DNA of 64,000 bases from Distichodus sexfasciatus (GCA_032718565.1 JAVGVS010000044.1:1762165-1826164); one strand, 5' to 3'. Numbered from the stretch's first letter, positions 48,101 through 61,824 are shown. Numbers and translations: made by a program. Notes: generated from the sequence alone by a model not told the origin.

Positions 48101-49434
48101 TAATTTTTCACACCAGTTTTATTGGCTCAAAATATTGGTTATTAACACTGTGGGTTCAGCACAATTTGTATTAAACAGCGAGGAGTCATAATTCTAAGCA
48201 GGTTTGAGTGAAACGTAGTTGCTGCTTTGAAATGACCAGTGTGCAGAGCATCAAAAACCGATCTTGTAAAAAAACAACAACTTTCATTTGTAATGCAGTA
48301 TCTAATGGTATAAAGCTTAAAGAAAAATCACTCATAGGAAGGATTAAGTGTTGCCCTGCAGATACACTGTACAGTATGACTGACTAATGAAACATGGTAA
48401 TAAACAATTGCTGTTGGACAACATAATGCATGAGTAACAAATACATATCCGTAGTTAAGAGGTTCACTTATCAAGGTTTACTTATTCCTTTCTTCCTCTT
48501 ACTCTCTTAGGAAAATTCAGACAAGAGTGTGATTGAATTACAGCAGTACGCCAAAAAGAACAAGCCTAACCTCCATATTCTGAACAAACTGCAAGAGGAG
48601 ATGAGGAAGCTGGCTAGAGAAAGGGTAAGTCTTAAAGAGCTTCTCTGTAATGAGCAGCATTCACAGACACTTCTTAAAAACAGAATTTGAAAGACCGTTA
48701 CTTCTTATCCAGAACGATCTGCCAGATGATTGGCTTCTAAAAACCACATCACTCAGTTCAACACAAACTATTTGCTTATTTAACTGGTAGGAGGATTTCT
48801 GTCTGCTGAAAAAGCAGAAAGGGATAAAGTGGTGGAAAAGGTGAACAGGAGAATTAAAGTCAGTAGTAGGGGAGTGTTTCCCCTCCAAATGACAATGTGG
48901 CAGCAGTTTGACATTTTCCCATTAAAGAGAAAGTTAAAAATGAGAATTTTTATGGAATGAAAAGGTCAACATTTTGCCATTAATGTTTGTGGGAGTAAAA
49001 AACTAACCAAACTCATGTCGGGGGGGAAAGAAGTGGTAAAAAGAAGGATGCAGATGGGTTGGGGAAAAAATAATAGCACACTTCGCCTTGATAGCTGATC
49101 TCCTGAAACCATGAACATGTCTCTAGGACAAAAATGGTAGAAGGAGTTAATTAAGAGTCAAATAAGTGGGAAGAGTAAGAACTTGCTAGAAAATTAAGGC
49201 AAGTGAACAAGCCTAAGGGAAATTTTTTATTGGCCAGTTACTTTGTTCATAAATTATCCTGCAAAAATGGCACTTTCTGAATTTCTATGCTGGTCTTTTA
49301 CTGAATATAAACCTTAATTCTCTGTGTTTTTCTGTGTTTGTCTTAATAAGGAGGAAACACGAAGAAAACCTAAAATGACCGTTATGGAGTCCGCTCAACC
49401 TGGTAGCGAGCCCCTGTGCACTGTCGACGTCTAG
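42200..49434 (+). CDS. dgcr8: DGCR8, Microprocessor subunit, 13 coding exons
   Basis: DGCR8 is the nuclear RNA-binding partner of DROSHA; it recognises primary microRNA hairpins. Coding exons are 42200-42910, 43214-43376, 43817-43959, 44592-44940, 45360-45557, 46371-46472, 46571-46669, 47106-47188, 47312-47412, 47515-47621, 47776-47903, 48511-48624 and 49351-49434. All have GT/AG junctions and a closed frame, giving 793 aa (human 773). A WW-like segment with W305 and W327 precedes the haem-region motif [10 protein letters not shown], whose Cys350 matches human Cys352. Two double-stranded RNA-binding domains follow, at about 522-595 and 620-700. The tail ([16 protein letters not shown] and onward) is the DROSHA-contact region, and the protein ends LCTVDV. 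The N-terminus is the most divergent part, with a Gly-rich stretch not seen in mammals. The ATG at 42200 is the first in frame and its product aligns with the family. The gene faces trmt2a tail to tail. Confidence 0.97.
42278..42352 (+). ncRNA. mir1306: mir-1306-type hairpin inside dgcr8 coding sequence
   Basis: The 5' arm at 42287-42308 matches human miR-1306-5p throughout as I recall it. The 3' arm at 42327-42344 (ACGTTAGCTCTGGTGGTG) matches miR-1306-3p with one substitution. The arms pair through TGGACGT/ACGTCCA and CACCACC/GGTGGTG around a loop at about 42309-42322. The hairpin overlaps codons about 27-51 of Dgcr8, so these bases serve both as protein code and as a DROSHA substrate. It is the second of the two known autoregulatory hairpins of DGCR8 mRNA. 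Confidence 0.9.
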
Positions 49435-51460
49435 CAATCCACCATCGACCTACTGAACAGAGAACAGAAAAAAGCACTGACCACAAGCATCATTGCTCGA
49501 AGGAGAACCTCAGCATTACTGGATTTATGCATCGTTTTTTAGCGCAAAACGGCAATACTAGTACATTCTACCGCAGTACGAACGCTATTCACGTGACGCT
49601 TGCTTTCGCAGATTACGTGTAGCTCAGCAAGGATGTTGCACTAGCGAGCAGTAGGACGGATTTTTACTCCAGATGTGCTCTTTATCTGGCACTTCAAACA
49701 TAGGATCCATTTATGATGAATGAAGCGTGTTCACAGGGGTGGAAAATCCAGCTTCAGAAAGTAGAAATTCTACCCACTGTGGTAAACGTTTACTCATTTT
49801 AGTCACATTTCCATTTCATTTACGGGTGGCAAGGAGCAATTAAGCGAAGACAAAAAATAGGACTTTTACTCTCTGAAGCACGACTTTCCCACTTCTGTGT
49901 CAACAAATGTTGTCAGCGTGTATTTTCAACCGTTTGCATTTGCTTTTAAACTCTTACTTTAAAAAATTTCAGTAAATAAAGCCTTCCTAAATTGGACATT
50001 TGTTTCCTGCCCCCTTCAAAAGAAACAGAAAAGTTCATATTCAACAGGACACAGTACTGATTTCGCTGAGGTGACTTAAGCTATTGTGCACTAATCATTT
50101 CTATATTTTTAAGTGAAGGCCTGCTCTTTTATCTGGTACTGGATGTGAGCCTGTGTGGTACCATTTTTTTTTTTTTTTTTTTCCTGAGATATCCTCCTCC
50201 TTTTACCCTCATGGTTTGTGGATATTGCTGTATATGAACTATACCAGGGGGAAAAGTTTGGGATCCCACACTGGACACAAGTCGTCCTTTCAGTTGGCCG
50301 CAACGATAATTTGCACGTTTTCGGCGTTGCTTCAAAAGCTTGACGCTTAGCAGCACAACAGTTTACCCTATTTTTTCACGCAAGCTGAAGCCTGGGGGAA
50401 AAGAAAGAAATGTGCTAAACTTTTTCCGTTTCCGTTTGCCTTTCCATGTACGTTGGCCGTGCAGGACGAGACATATCAAGTGGACGTGCGGAAAACAATG
50501 ATCCGCCGCTCTATCAAGCTAGAATCTTGATTCATTTCACACTGTAGAGAAGCCACGAGCACAAATCCCCGGGAGTAATCGGGGGCTTACAAAGTTTTCT
50601 TTCTTAACGTTTTAAACTGATATATATCTTCGTTACATTTCTGTTAGTTGTGGAGCAAGTTCTTATTGTATTATCGAGTGTGTTTTTATTCAGTGATCGT
50701 TGGTTATGATGCTCTCGCATAGGAAAGTCGGTGAATTGCGTGTTGCCTTAGTTTTGCTCGTCGCAGTACGGACGCGAAGCCGTTAGGGCCTGTTCACTCG
50801 AGTTTGCTGTTCGTAAAAGCTGCTCAGTAACGTGTTTGCTGTGGAGTGAGAATACACTTTGTTACTATATTGATGATTCTTTTTTGGAGTTCTAGCATGA
50901 GCTTTTTTCGTTTGGGTTTTCCCCCTCGTGTTTAATCTAATCTAGTGGGTGCTTTTTGTGTGACATTCATATTCGGGAACCACAGTCACTTCTTCGAAAG
51001 GCAATCCACAAGCAAGAAGACTTAAGGGTCCTCAATACCTCGAACAAAATTTGGATCGAGACGCAAAACAATAGTTTAACAAACTGTACGAACCAAAGCT
51101 TTACATCTTATGCATTTTTATAGAATTATTGTAGATTGCTGCATAGAAGAAAGATTTATTGACACGTTATACATTAACACTGAGATGAAGAAAAAACCCT
51201 GCAATAAAGGCTGGAGCTGCAGTTTGACCCCATGGTGCACTGTGACCTTGTGAGGTTTTTCTTTTTCAAATTGTCAATCCGCTTTTTCCTGAATGTTTAC
51301 CGCCGAGCTGCTCTGCTGCAGATAGAATCGCTTCGAGAATGTGCTTCTCTACTTCACGTCTATGGTTTACTGCCTGTCACGTCTTGTCATGGCGCGTGTG
51401 TGTGTGTGCGCGCGCGTGCATTAGTAGAAGGAAAAATAAAAAACTTTTTTAAATAAAATA
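49435..51460 (+). other. dgcr8: dgcr8 3' UTR with several poly(A) signals
   Basis: No ORF of interest follows the dgcr8 stop. AATAAA hexamers occur at 49975-49980, 51203-51208, 51435-51440 and 51452-51457, giving a short UTR of about 0.56 kb and long forms of about 1.8-2.0 kb. A 20-T run sits near 50163-50182. The true end was not determined. Confidence 0.6.
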
Positions 51461-52525
51461 ACTTTGCCAGTTGAGTGACTTGTTTTTGCCTAGCGATAAT
51501 GCTGCCTAAAGATGAAATTGTGATGTTACATGACTTATGATTGCTGACCAACAGTGGTTTCTTTATGCAAATAAATAAACTAGTCATTACCTGCACGGTT
51601 TCAGTTCTCTTTATTTTTGCTGTGACTTTATACAAGAAATTAATTCAAATGGATTTTGACAGTTACAAAATGGAGAAACAATTTACAGTATATCCCTTTA
51701 TACCTCTCAACATGGTTAGAGCGTTAAATACTTCATCCAAAAATATAAAGGCGATAATTAAACATCTTTAAGTGCCAGAAAACGCAGCATTGATCAGCTG
51801 TTGTTACTAGCATTTATAAGTCTTATGTTCTGTTAATAATGGAGAAATACACTGCAGCTGACCAGAAAAAAAAAACCACTTTCTTGCCTGTAAGTTGTAG
51901 GCAGAGAGATGCCAGTCCTTGGTACATTAATTAATTTTAGCATAACCCAGGGTAAACAAGTAATTATTTACATAAATAATTAAATGTTCTCTCCTGAAGC
52001 TTAATCAGCTTCACACCTGATATTAGTATCACCAGAGAGCAGAGACTATGCAGCAACTGTCAACAGAAACTTGAACATGAAATAATTTTAAGTTGGGTTC
52101 CAGAACCATCCAAATGTCCAGTATTGTGGAAGTCCCATAGTCAAGCTTAAGTTTAACTCTCTAAAACCAATGACCAAAGGGGTTAAGTTTATTTTCCTTT
52201 GATTAAATTAAAAAAAAAAACAGCCAGTGACTTTCTCATAGCTAAACTTAAGCTTAACACTCTTGGTTATTGACTGGTATTTACTCATTTATTTTCTTTA
52301 ATTAATTTTGTTGGCTACCAAGCCTGCAATCTATGTTATTTTGAGGAGGACAAATCTCTCTTGGTCAGTGGCTTACTTATTTTGGGATGCCAAATCCCTC
52401 TTGGACATGGGCTGGTGAGGGTTATCTCATATTTAAAGGTAAGTTTAACCCTAACCACCTGATGGCCAAAACAAGGCTGTGGTAAAAGAGTCTGCCGTCT
52501 TGTTGCTCTGCCCCGAACCTCAGAT
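51461..52525. other. Convergent intergenic spacer between dgcr8 and trmt2a
   Basis: AT-rich sequence between the two facing 3' ends. No gene, SINE or strong repeat was recognised. One short CTAAC-rich stretch is at about 52440-52460. Confidence 0.5.
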
Positions 52526-52817
52526 TTATTTTGAAAGCAGTTTTAAGACCAAGCCTAAACTTGAGTTGAGGTCCAGAGCCTGGAGCGGTGCAGGGACGCT
52601 ACAAGATGCGAATAAGTAGTTACAAGCTGCTGGACTTAAAGTCTATTTAGCAACATTTTACAGAGCTTTGAGTTCCAGCTTTCCAATAATTTATATCTAT
52701 TAAGTAAAAAAAAAGTTAATTCTATCCAAAGAAATCAGAAGCTTCTCTGTTGGTTGGTGCTACAACTTGCATACTTTAGACCTCTGTAGGATTGAACTGA
52801 ATAGATCTGGACGCGGC
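52526..52817 (-). other. trmt2a: trmt2a 3' UTR with candidate poly(A) signal
   Basis: TTTATT at 52526-52531 is AATAAA on the minus strand, about 290 nt past the trmt2a stop. A (T)n-like stretch at 52709-52717 lies within. This is the nearest plausible polyadenylation signal. Confidence 0.5.
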
Positions 52818-55800
52818 TCAGTCCTCAGTGGTTTTTGGCTCTGCACTGTTGCTGTTGCTGTTGGAGCCGTACTCGACCCTCTCGAACAGCAGGACGGTCT
52901 CGCAGTGCATGGTCTGGGGGAAGAGGTCCACGGCCATCGCCCTCACCGGACGGAACGCAGAGCCTCGCACCCGGTTGGACGGAGCCCGGCACAGACTGGA
53001 AGAGCAAAAGAGGAAAAGTTTAAGCAATTATAAAATGTCATATGACGCTATTTTGATTAGGAAGCTTGAATAAGCACATATGACTAATGGGAACATTTTT
53101 GTTTGTTTTGTGTTACTAGAAAAAAATGTATAGGCCCACACCACTGAAATTCTCCAATTATGAAAACAGAAGTTTAAAAAAAAAACAAAGTTCAGGCTTT
53201 AACCAATAATTTGGAGTACAAATGGACAGGCTTAACTTACTCGGTGAAGTTGTTCATGGCTGCTTTGGCGTTGCAGGCAACATACACAAGTCTTTTTAGG
53301 TGCTCTGCTCTTCTTATGGCCAAAATGACCTTGGAATCTAATGAGGTATTACATCAAATAAACAGCAAATTACTCAATTATGATTAAAAGACCATTTGAT
53401 TAGTATAAATGGACAAAAAGAAGCATGAGCATGCTACAAAATTAGAAAACATTTTATCAAGAGCTTTTATTGCTAACGTATTTTGTGTGTTACACCTCAG
53501 AATTACAGCTTCAGCACTTACGTAGTCCTGCTCTGGGTGGGTCCACTATCGCAGTGATGTTTGGAGACACTATGGCATTGAGGATGGTGGGGAATATGTC
53601 TTCCGCCTTGCCACAGTGGAACTCTATGTTAGTTAAACCTAATGCAAGTGAAAAAGATTCAAAAAAGATTAAAAAAGGATTAATAAGGACTTGCTAGTGT
53701 GTTCAAATCTAATCACTTGTGTTTACTTGCGCAAATAATTCTCTCCCACCATTAGTTTCAGCGTTGACTTTTGCGTCCTCCACGGCTTCCTGGCAAAGTT
53801 CAATTCCGATCACTTTCTTCACTCTCTGTTAGAAACATTAGAGTCACTGTCATACGTTTTGAGTTCGGTTTCTCTCGTTGTATGTTCAGAGAAGGAGAGA
53901 CTGCACTGGAATCAGTGTGAACACTAGTTTCACCATTTCATACTGCCTAGTGAAGTGGTGATCGAGTTTAGTCCTCTGTTTAAATCCACCATGTACATGC
54001 CACTTGCTAAAAAACTTTTGATGGTGGAATGTCATAATGTTCTAGCATAACATTGAAAAATGAAATTTCCAGGCTTCAGTCACTGCTTCCCTTTCACTCT
54101 TGCTGCTACTTGTCCCAAATCACTCCTGCCTCTCTTCACCATCCACTCCCACTACATGCACAATCTTCTTCAACTGTCTTCCTCACTTCTCATTAGTCTG
54201 AATGCATTACTCCTACCAAATCGTCAAAAGCTGCATTAAGATTGTAATCCTACGTGGTGCATCTCTGATGTGAAACACTGATTATTACATGGTTTGTAGA
54301 TTCCCCGTGTGTTTACCTTGGCCAGAGAGATGCCGATGGTTCCTGTTCCACAGCAGACGTCCAGCACGGTGCTGTCACGGTCCAGCTGAGCCCATTCCAC
54401 CACAGTGGAGTAGAGCACCTCTGCTGCTGGAGTGTTAGTCTGTTAGAGAGAATAAGAGAATTCCTCGCCTGTATAACCTTGACTGTAACAGGGGTCATCA
54501 AGCTCAGAACAACTTTGTGGAACAGTCCCAAGAATTTTGAGAGAAAAAGCTTGTAGTTAGGGGTCAGAATATAAGTTTTTATCAGGGCTGATACCGATAC
54601 CAATTATTACCAATCAAAGAGTCCGATAATCAATATTTTGAAACGATATATGTGCCGTAAAAATAAAAACGTATGGCAAATTTTACAACAGCAATTACTC
54701 CAACTCAAACCTCAATCTCCATGCCTTTTTTGATTCTGAGAACTTTTTAAAATTGTTTTCTAGTTAAACAAGTAAAAAAAAAACTATGGAGCCACTAATG
54801 CCACTGTGAGGGAAACTCTAATTGTGTTGACCGTGTCCACAATTTCTTTACTGTTTTCAGATAGTGACATAGCATTTAACACACATTATTACATACAAAA
54901 TAATACAGTTATTATTACTGGTACTCACAAAGATGTATTGTGAGCCCATATTTTTCCCCCTCATTTCAATAACAAACAAATGAAAAACTAACAGGACATC
55001 ATCTAAGCCACAAAGTGGTGACAGCAGACAAAGACAGGCAGCTGCATCAGAGCCAAGAAGCACATTATTACATTTATTTACTTTATCAGCATATTAGTTT
55101 AAAAAATGACAAATACCAATAACGATAAAATGCTAAGCATCAGTGGCAATAATCGGCTAGGCAGACAATAAGTCAACTCCTACTATAGGCGCTAACACAG
55201 TGACGTTCTGAAGAAGACAAACGACTGCACCTACAAGTTTGTGGTTTTACAATATAAAGTGTGTATTGTAGAACTGGAGATGGCAGTCTGTACCTGGAAG
55301 AATGAGTGTGGGGAAATTCGGAACTTCAGTCCGAGCAGCTCCTCGTGGATCCACTCAGATCCGGTCACCAACTCGCAGGACAAGTCGTCCGTCCCCGCTG
55401 ACGTCCTGCCACATGGGAACGAGTGAGAAATGTTTTTTTTAAAAAAAGCTTAAAATATGAATGTCTTGAGTCTTTTCTTGCCTCTTACCTTTGTCCCATT
55501 CTGACAAAGTGCAAAGAAGTGATTCCACTGTCCTTCCCTTCTCCATCTGTGAAGTACTGCTGCAAGGAATTCTTCAGAGAGCCGATTTCCTCCTCCGAGA
55601 GTTTCTGAGTTCAGATGAAAACAACACATTTATCACAGAACTGTAGGGGATGATTGATTATCACTCTGGCCAATCTATTCTATTGACAATTGCCAATATT
55701 TATCATTTTATAGTTATTGGTATTGGCCATTTTTAACCAATAGGTGGAAGAAAATAAGTTTAAAAACGAGCTTCTTAAGCTTTGGTGACACCACCTTTTA

Positions 55801-58800
55801 ATGCACTAAAACCTTTAAACCTTCAGGGAGTTATTTTATTTATTCATTTATTTACTTAGTTTTTTTAGTTCCTGGGAGCTCACTGCACTTTTATGCTAAA
55901 AGGCACTTAAATGAAGTTCTCTGTCAAAAGTTTGGCACCACTTTGCATTTTTATGGAAACTTATGGTTGAAGATACTGGTTATGGGTCTCCTTGATTAGT
56001 GATAACAGTATTTGATGTGAAAAAACTACTATAAGTTAACCCCTATAGAACAATATCAGGGAATTCAAGCTCAAGATGTTTAATAATTATTTAATTAGCT
56101 GATAATGTAGGTAGTAAATAAAACATCAAATCCACCAACTAAAGATGTAGAAAAAAGCACAATCATCCTAACTACCAAATATATAATTTATTTGGAGTGT
56201 TCAGGCTTGTACCTGTGGATTAAAGAAGACCATGGCCATGACTTCGTTGGTTCTGCTTGTCCGCACTGTTAGCTGCCTCCAGTGGCCCTCGTAAGTCTCA
56301 GGACTGTATGCTGCATATGGAGTCGTCCTGTCCATGAAAATAGCAACTTTATTAGACACACTATATTTCACAGCTTTGGTTCCCAGTCCTGGTCCTCATG
56401 TGCCCACAAATGTTTGTTTTGCCCAAATACCACACCTAATTAGTTAACTGACAATGTAAGATGGCTTGTTTTGTGGAAGTAAAATACTAAAGCTGAGCAG
56501 AGCAGGGTTCCGTGATGACGAGGACTGCACGTTAATGATATTCATGACCACTCAAAAATTATGTGTCAGTCTTTATTTCTCATTATTTTATAGTATTGTC
56601 GGGGACTAACATCATCATGGGCCCATCTCTTACCCAATATCATGAGGAAGACTGAGATTCCCCTGCAAAAGTTTCTACATATGTTTACATATGCAATTTT
56701 ATTCTTTTTTCTAAAATTTGTGGAATATCTTTTTCAATGGACCCCCAACACCAGGGACCCATGAGCCTCCAACTGGTTGAAGGTTCAAATCCAGCTCTAA
56801 CCCAGAGTTCCTGAGCAAGACCATTAACCCCAAGTTGCTCCAGGGAAACTGTCCCTGTTAATTAGAAAATAAAAGGAGGCTTCCAATAAATATTATGAAA
56901 GTAAATACCATGAATAAAAGTGCTCATTGGTTACTTTACCTAAATATTCCAAAGGCAATGATTTCCAGCATTAATGGAATAATCAGCTTTGGCAATAACA
57001 GAGTAAAGTAGTGTAAAATGATGGTTTAATTGTTCCTTCATACATTAGCCATCAGCATTAAAAGAGTATGAGTAAGAATGATTGGAGACTAGAGATAACG
57101 TTAAGAACTTCTGCATTATCAGAACAAGCCAAAACTGACTAAACATACACTAAGCAAACTTCAATGTCTGGAATTCATGATGGATGATGTGCTATGAAGT
57201 ACCTGATGTACTGCTGGAACGCCTGGACGACCCTCTTTGCCTCTTTAGGGGTGTGAATTGTGTCTGCAGGACTGACCACAGCACACGACCCGCCCTTGTA
57301 CTTGCCCAGGCGAAAGCCCACTGTCTTCTCCTCCCCATCTGCCCCCGTCCCGATCACAAACTCACACTTGTTCCGGTACTCCGTCTGCAGATTTAACACA
57401 CACACACCTCAATTAGACCACCGAGTTTTATTGGCAGGGTCAGTCCTGCAGAGTAATGAGACAAGTTCAAGAAGAAGTAACTGTACAAATATTGAAAAAT
57501 GACCCAAAGAGTCACAGTGAATGAAATCTAAATGGGATAACTGGAAAAACAGTACTAATGAGTTACCGTCCCCAAGCACTGATCCCAGGGCGCTGCACGT
57601 CAGCTGCCCACTGCTCCTTCACAGATAGGTCAAATGCACATTTTGTTGTGATGCACCGTGTTGTGCTGTGTTCACAATGACAAATTAATCAAACGCTTTA
57701 ATGTGGTTTTCATCCAACATTCATCAAATGATCATCTTTGGGTCCAAAATCTTAAATATTTAATATTTCTTATTGTACCTGCAGAGGTGAGGGTCTAATG
57801 GGCTCCAGCGGGCAGCACATATTTCTGTGCTTTTCCTTCTGCACGAAAAGCCAGGGCAGCATCGCTTTGTTGTTGTTGCCTATTTCTCTGAACCCAGACA
57901 TAAACAGAATCAAGATGAGGACTAATTGAAATGAAACCTAAAACATATCTGCTAATTTCTCTCCAGCAATGAATCTCTATGGCATAATCAGAGCCTCCAC
58001 ATCAACTTTTCCAAAGTACCCCAAATTATCATTTTTTTGCAATTACAAGTTACAAAAAAAAAGAATTATCAAAAAGCCCCCCACTTTCGCATGGACACAT
58101 CACCAATGCTATTGGTCAATCGTGTTGTCAGTGACACTTTGCTCCAGACATTTTTAAAAAAGTTTTTGGGTTTTGCAAGGTATTGTAGCTACATGTTTAA
58201 AGTAAATGACAATATAGCAATGTACTTGAATTAACTTTCCAACAGATGCTTTAAAAAAAGAATCAATCCTTCTGGCCACAAGTTTGGAACATATTGGTTG
58301 TTTTAGGTACGAGCCCTTAGCTCAAAATGATTGTTTTTGTAAAAAGTATTTTAACCTGGTCAGCGTCTGCAGCACAGCCTCCACCTCTCTCTCCTTTCTC
58401 CTCAGCTGCTCCTCATAGGGCACCCTCCATAGTGGGGTCACGGCATTGGCAATCTGGGTGCTCAGGGGTTCGTCGTCCTCCTCCCCGTCCTGCCCATCCG
58501 CAGGCCGTTTTGGGGTCGGCTGGCCGCAATCCGCCGCTTCCTCTTCCTGCCTGCGTTTCCGGAGGATGGGGTCGGCTTTGGGCTTGGCTAAACGTACACT
58601 TAGGACTTTGCCTTTCCACTGCATGCCATGCACCAGCTTCATGGCCTTGTCCCTCTCGTCCTGCAATCCAGTCCAGATTATTTCACACTGTCCTTACACA
58701 GAACATCACTGTACTTTTATGGTACAGGTTACTTACACCACAAATGAAAAAAAACTGACCTCTATGCCTTGACCCATAACTTTCATAACTGTGCCCAGAA

Positions 58801-59676
58801 ACAGTTTTCATATTTTTTTAAATTCTTGCATTCAGAAATAAATTTGTCAAAATAAATGAATAAAGTGCCTGTGTCCATTTGAACATCCTCTGTAACTTTT
58901 TGTAACTGTAATTGCGAAAAAATGACTTGTTGAATTTGGTCAAAAATGTTATTTTTAATTTTAGTTTCAAGCTGTTATGTTTCATTAATACAAAAACATT
59001 GTTGTTTGTGATTGCCATTTCACATTTTACAGGTGCAGTGGGCAATATAATGGTTAGTTTACTGCAAATTGTCATTCTGTTGTTTACATGTGCCACATCG
59101 CACAACTTTTCATTCCATTCTGACACGCCATGTCAAGTGGACAAAATAAATCAAACATGTCATGCTTCAACTTTTTGCAATCTGGTACTAAACTTTCCCC
59201 GTTCTGATTTTCTATGACTAATAAGGGAAGTCTTTTTGATATAACAGTATTTATTCAGATTTAGGTCTTTATAGCAAAATGGTTATTTTCAGCAATTATG
59301 ATTTATTATGATATAGCACAACTGGGGTGCAAACCTGGTTCTTGAAGGTGACAAAAGCGAAATTCTGCTTTCCCATAAGCTTGATCTTATGGGGGTTAAG
59401 GCCATGTTTGTTGAGAAACTTTTTCAGGTCGTTGAAGCCAATGAACCTGGGCAGGTTCTGGATTTCCACTTTGAAGATCTCGGAGGTGAAGAGGTCCTCC
59501 TTAATGTAGCGGTACATGTTGGAGTTGCTGCTCTCTTCTTCCTTCCCCTCTTCAACGCTCTGCTCATTCTGCTCTTGGGTTTTCTCCTTGTGGGCTTCAG
59601 CTTCAAGGCCAGACTCCTCCATCAGGACTGCTGTGGGATCAGCTGAGACGGTGCTGTCACCAGCTGCTTCTGCCAT
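52818..59676 (-). CDS. trmt2a: TRMT2A, tRNA (uracil-5-)-methyltransferase A, 12 coding exons
   Basis: TRMT2A methylates U54 of cytosolic tRNA, using S-adenosylmethionine. Minus-strand coding exons are 59335-59676, 58356-58660, 57779-57887, 57203-57384, 56213-56327, 55489-55604, 55294-55405, 54317-54439, 53750-53825, 53522-53638, 53241-53337 and 52818-52995. All have GT/AG junctions and a closed frame, giving 623 aa (human 625). An acidic N-terminus is followed by an RRM at about 67-145 (FKVEIQNL, NFAFVTF). The RumA/TrmA-type methyltransferase domain shows SAM motif DVCCGTGTIG at 454-463, DPPRAGL at 526-532, and YVACN with the predicted nucleophile Cys554. The general-base Glu is within DLFPQTMHCETVLLFE near the end. 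The start is the ATG at 59676; the splice acceptor lies just upstream at 59690/59691. The gene is convergent with dgcr8, as in human. Confidence 0.96.
54585..55180. mobile_element. hAT-like MITE remnant in a trmt2a intron
   Basis: One end reads GGCTGATACCGATACCAATT, the other ACCAATAACGATAAAATGC then CAATAATCGGCTAGGCAGAC, the style of Y-ATCGG fish MITEs. Related short stretches occur at 55685-55735 and 63820-63915. Boundaries approximate. Confidence 0.4.
57558..57692 (+). mobile_element. SINE family A copy inside a trmt2a intron
   Basis: The 3' part of the element, in the intron between exons 57203-57384 and 57779-57887, antisense to trmt2a. Confidence 0.85.
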
Positions 59677-60517
59677 GGTGTTTTCAGGAACTAACGACAA
59701 ACAAGAATTACACTGTGTTTACATAAATACATACAGACTAATCTACACTAGAGCTTCACAATATAACGTTTCAGTATCTTCATTCTGATGCGTGAATAAC
59801 GAAGGGATAAAATGATAAAAATGTTTAAAAGGAAAAATGACAAAGGCTATTAAATTATGTTTCTGCTAATTATTATTTACTTAGCCATTAAACTAGGAGG
59901 TACTGATTAATGGTAAGCTCATGTCAGAACCAGACTAACCACAGATAAAGTAACAGCACAGTTAATAGCGCACTTCTTAATTGTGGTGAACATTTGTGGC
60001 CAAAATGCAATTAAATGAAAACCTTAAAGGAACTAAATTTTTTTCTGACTTGAAAAGAGGTAAGGAGGTTTGCAGTTGGGCTATTGACAAGAAACGCAAT
60101 ACCCCAGATTTTCTCAATGTGCATTTACAGTATTTAAGTCATGAACTGTTTCTACGACAAATACTGTAGACGGAGTTAACAAGAGGAAAGAAAAAAAATT
60201 TGATCAAAGAACATGCTACTCATTTTTGCTTGCCACAGAAAGATAACTCTCAAACTACAAGAATGTTTCAGCTTTCTGTAAATGTTATTTTCAATGCACA
60301 CATACACTCACCTATAAATTTATTCTAGTCTTTTTTCTTTAAAAAAATTGCAATATTCTTTTTTCCAGTACATCCTTAATTTTCAGAAGTTAGATCCTGT
60401 ATTTTTAAGATGTTAGCACTAGAAACACTATGTACGCTGCTTATATAAGATGGCGCAAAAAAAGCCCAAAAAAGCAAACATCAAAAAAACTATGCCATGA
60501 ACGAAGATAATACAAAC

Positions 60518-60640
60518 CTGTTGCAAGCCTCTCTTAACAACGAAGAAATCACTATTATAAACACATTACATTATAAACACAATGCAACACACTGTGCACA
60601 CATGCGAGTTGCCATCTTGCCTTAACTCGGACCCACGTGG
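60518..60640 (-). other. trmt2a: trmt2a non-coding first exon (predicted)
   Basis: A donor (CAACAG|GTTTGTA on the minus strand) sits at 60518/60517 and would join to the acceptor at 59691. The exon contains AAGATGGC on the minus strand near 60613-60620, a YY1-type site often found at transcription starts. It also has a short upstream ORF that begins in that motif and ends at TAA within the exon. Confidence 0.5.
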
Positions 60641-61824
60641 CTACACTGCAGCATTAGTTAATTTTAAAAAGTCAGTCAGCCGGACTTCATTCCGAATCTT
60701 TTAACATTTACCAAAAACTACCAAAAATTTAATTTTATGTGGCCATTCTATTAAAAATTGAAAATATAAAACGTGTTTTTTAGTTGACAGGGCAAGACTT
60801 TTATTATAAAAGAGCAGGTTTAGTAGCGTCTTCCCGGATATCGCCGAAGTCACCGGCTGAGCCCCAAATGCTTTTCCACTACCTTCAGTTTATTGTCTGC
60901 CTTACCATGGCTTTTCACGTCCCGTGTTGTATACTTTATATCAACATGGAGCCATTTCGGCTTCTATTGTTTTGCACTATCATACAACCAAAGGCAAAAA
61001 CAATTTGTGTGCACTTCCTGCCAAAAAGAGAGTCAGTATGATGAAAGGAGAAACGTATGAATTACGTGTTAAATAACACGTAGCCGACCCGCGGTTCTTA
61101 TAGGCCGTGTCTAGTGCACACTACGTAGGGAGAAGAGCGTTAATTAGGACGGAGCCGCAAACTTCTGAAATGATGTTGCTGCAAGTTTCAGAGCACTGAC
61201 AGTGCTAGCATTGGCTAGTCAGTTAACGCCGAAAAATGCACCCGACAAGTGACACGTAGAGTTGAATGTGTTTATAGGTTGTATCTGTGAACCGAGGTTA
61301 ACTTAAACATTTTGCTGTTGAGAGCTAAAAATAGAAACGCCGTCGCAAAAGATGTCATTAACGTAACGTTATCTAACTTATTAGGAACACCAGACGCTAA
61401 CTCGTCAAAAGCTTCGACTGATGGTTTGGTCATTACATTTAACCCTAACTTAAGAAAATTCGGCTTTGACCATCGGTTTAAAAAATGTTAGAATGCTGTT
61501 ACTTAATAGTTAGATTATCGGATCTCGATAGTTAAACGACACGTCTCCGCAGAAGCCGACTCGTGGAATCTTCGAAACGGTTCCTGAGTTGACTCCGGAA
61601 TTGAGCTTTTACACTTTGGCTCCCGTGTAAGAACCATTAACGTTCGGATCGTTTGGGTGAATCATTGGTAGTTCGGTTTGTCTGAAGGAGCCGTTCGTGT
61701 TTGGCTCGTTTTGTCAAGTGAACTTCGGGAGAGGGAGGCCGGAGCGAAGTTTATTTGTTTCAGGGAGGATTTGTGTGTTTGCTGGACTTTTTTCTGACGG
61801 ACTAAAAACAGCGTTTTGTTCAGT
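60641..61824. promoter_or_regulatory. Divergent promoter region trmt2a / atp6v0a2
   Basis: About 1.2 kb separates the predicted trmt2a first exon (minus) from the V-ATPase start codon (plus). CpGs become common from about 60830 on and are dense at 61050-61160 and 61500-61800. No further gene was seen. The ORFs on either strand here are short and unlike known proteins. Confidence 0.5.
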
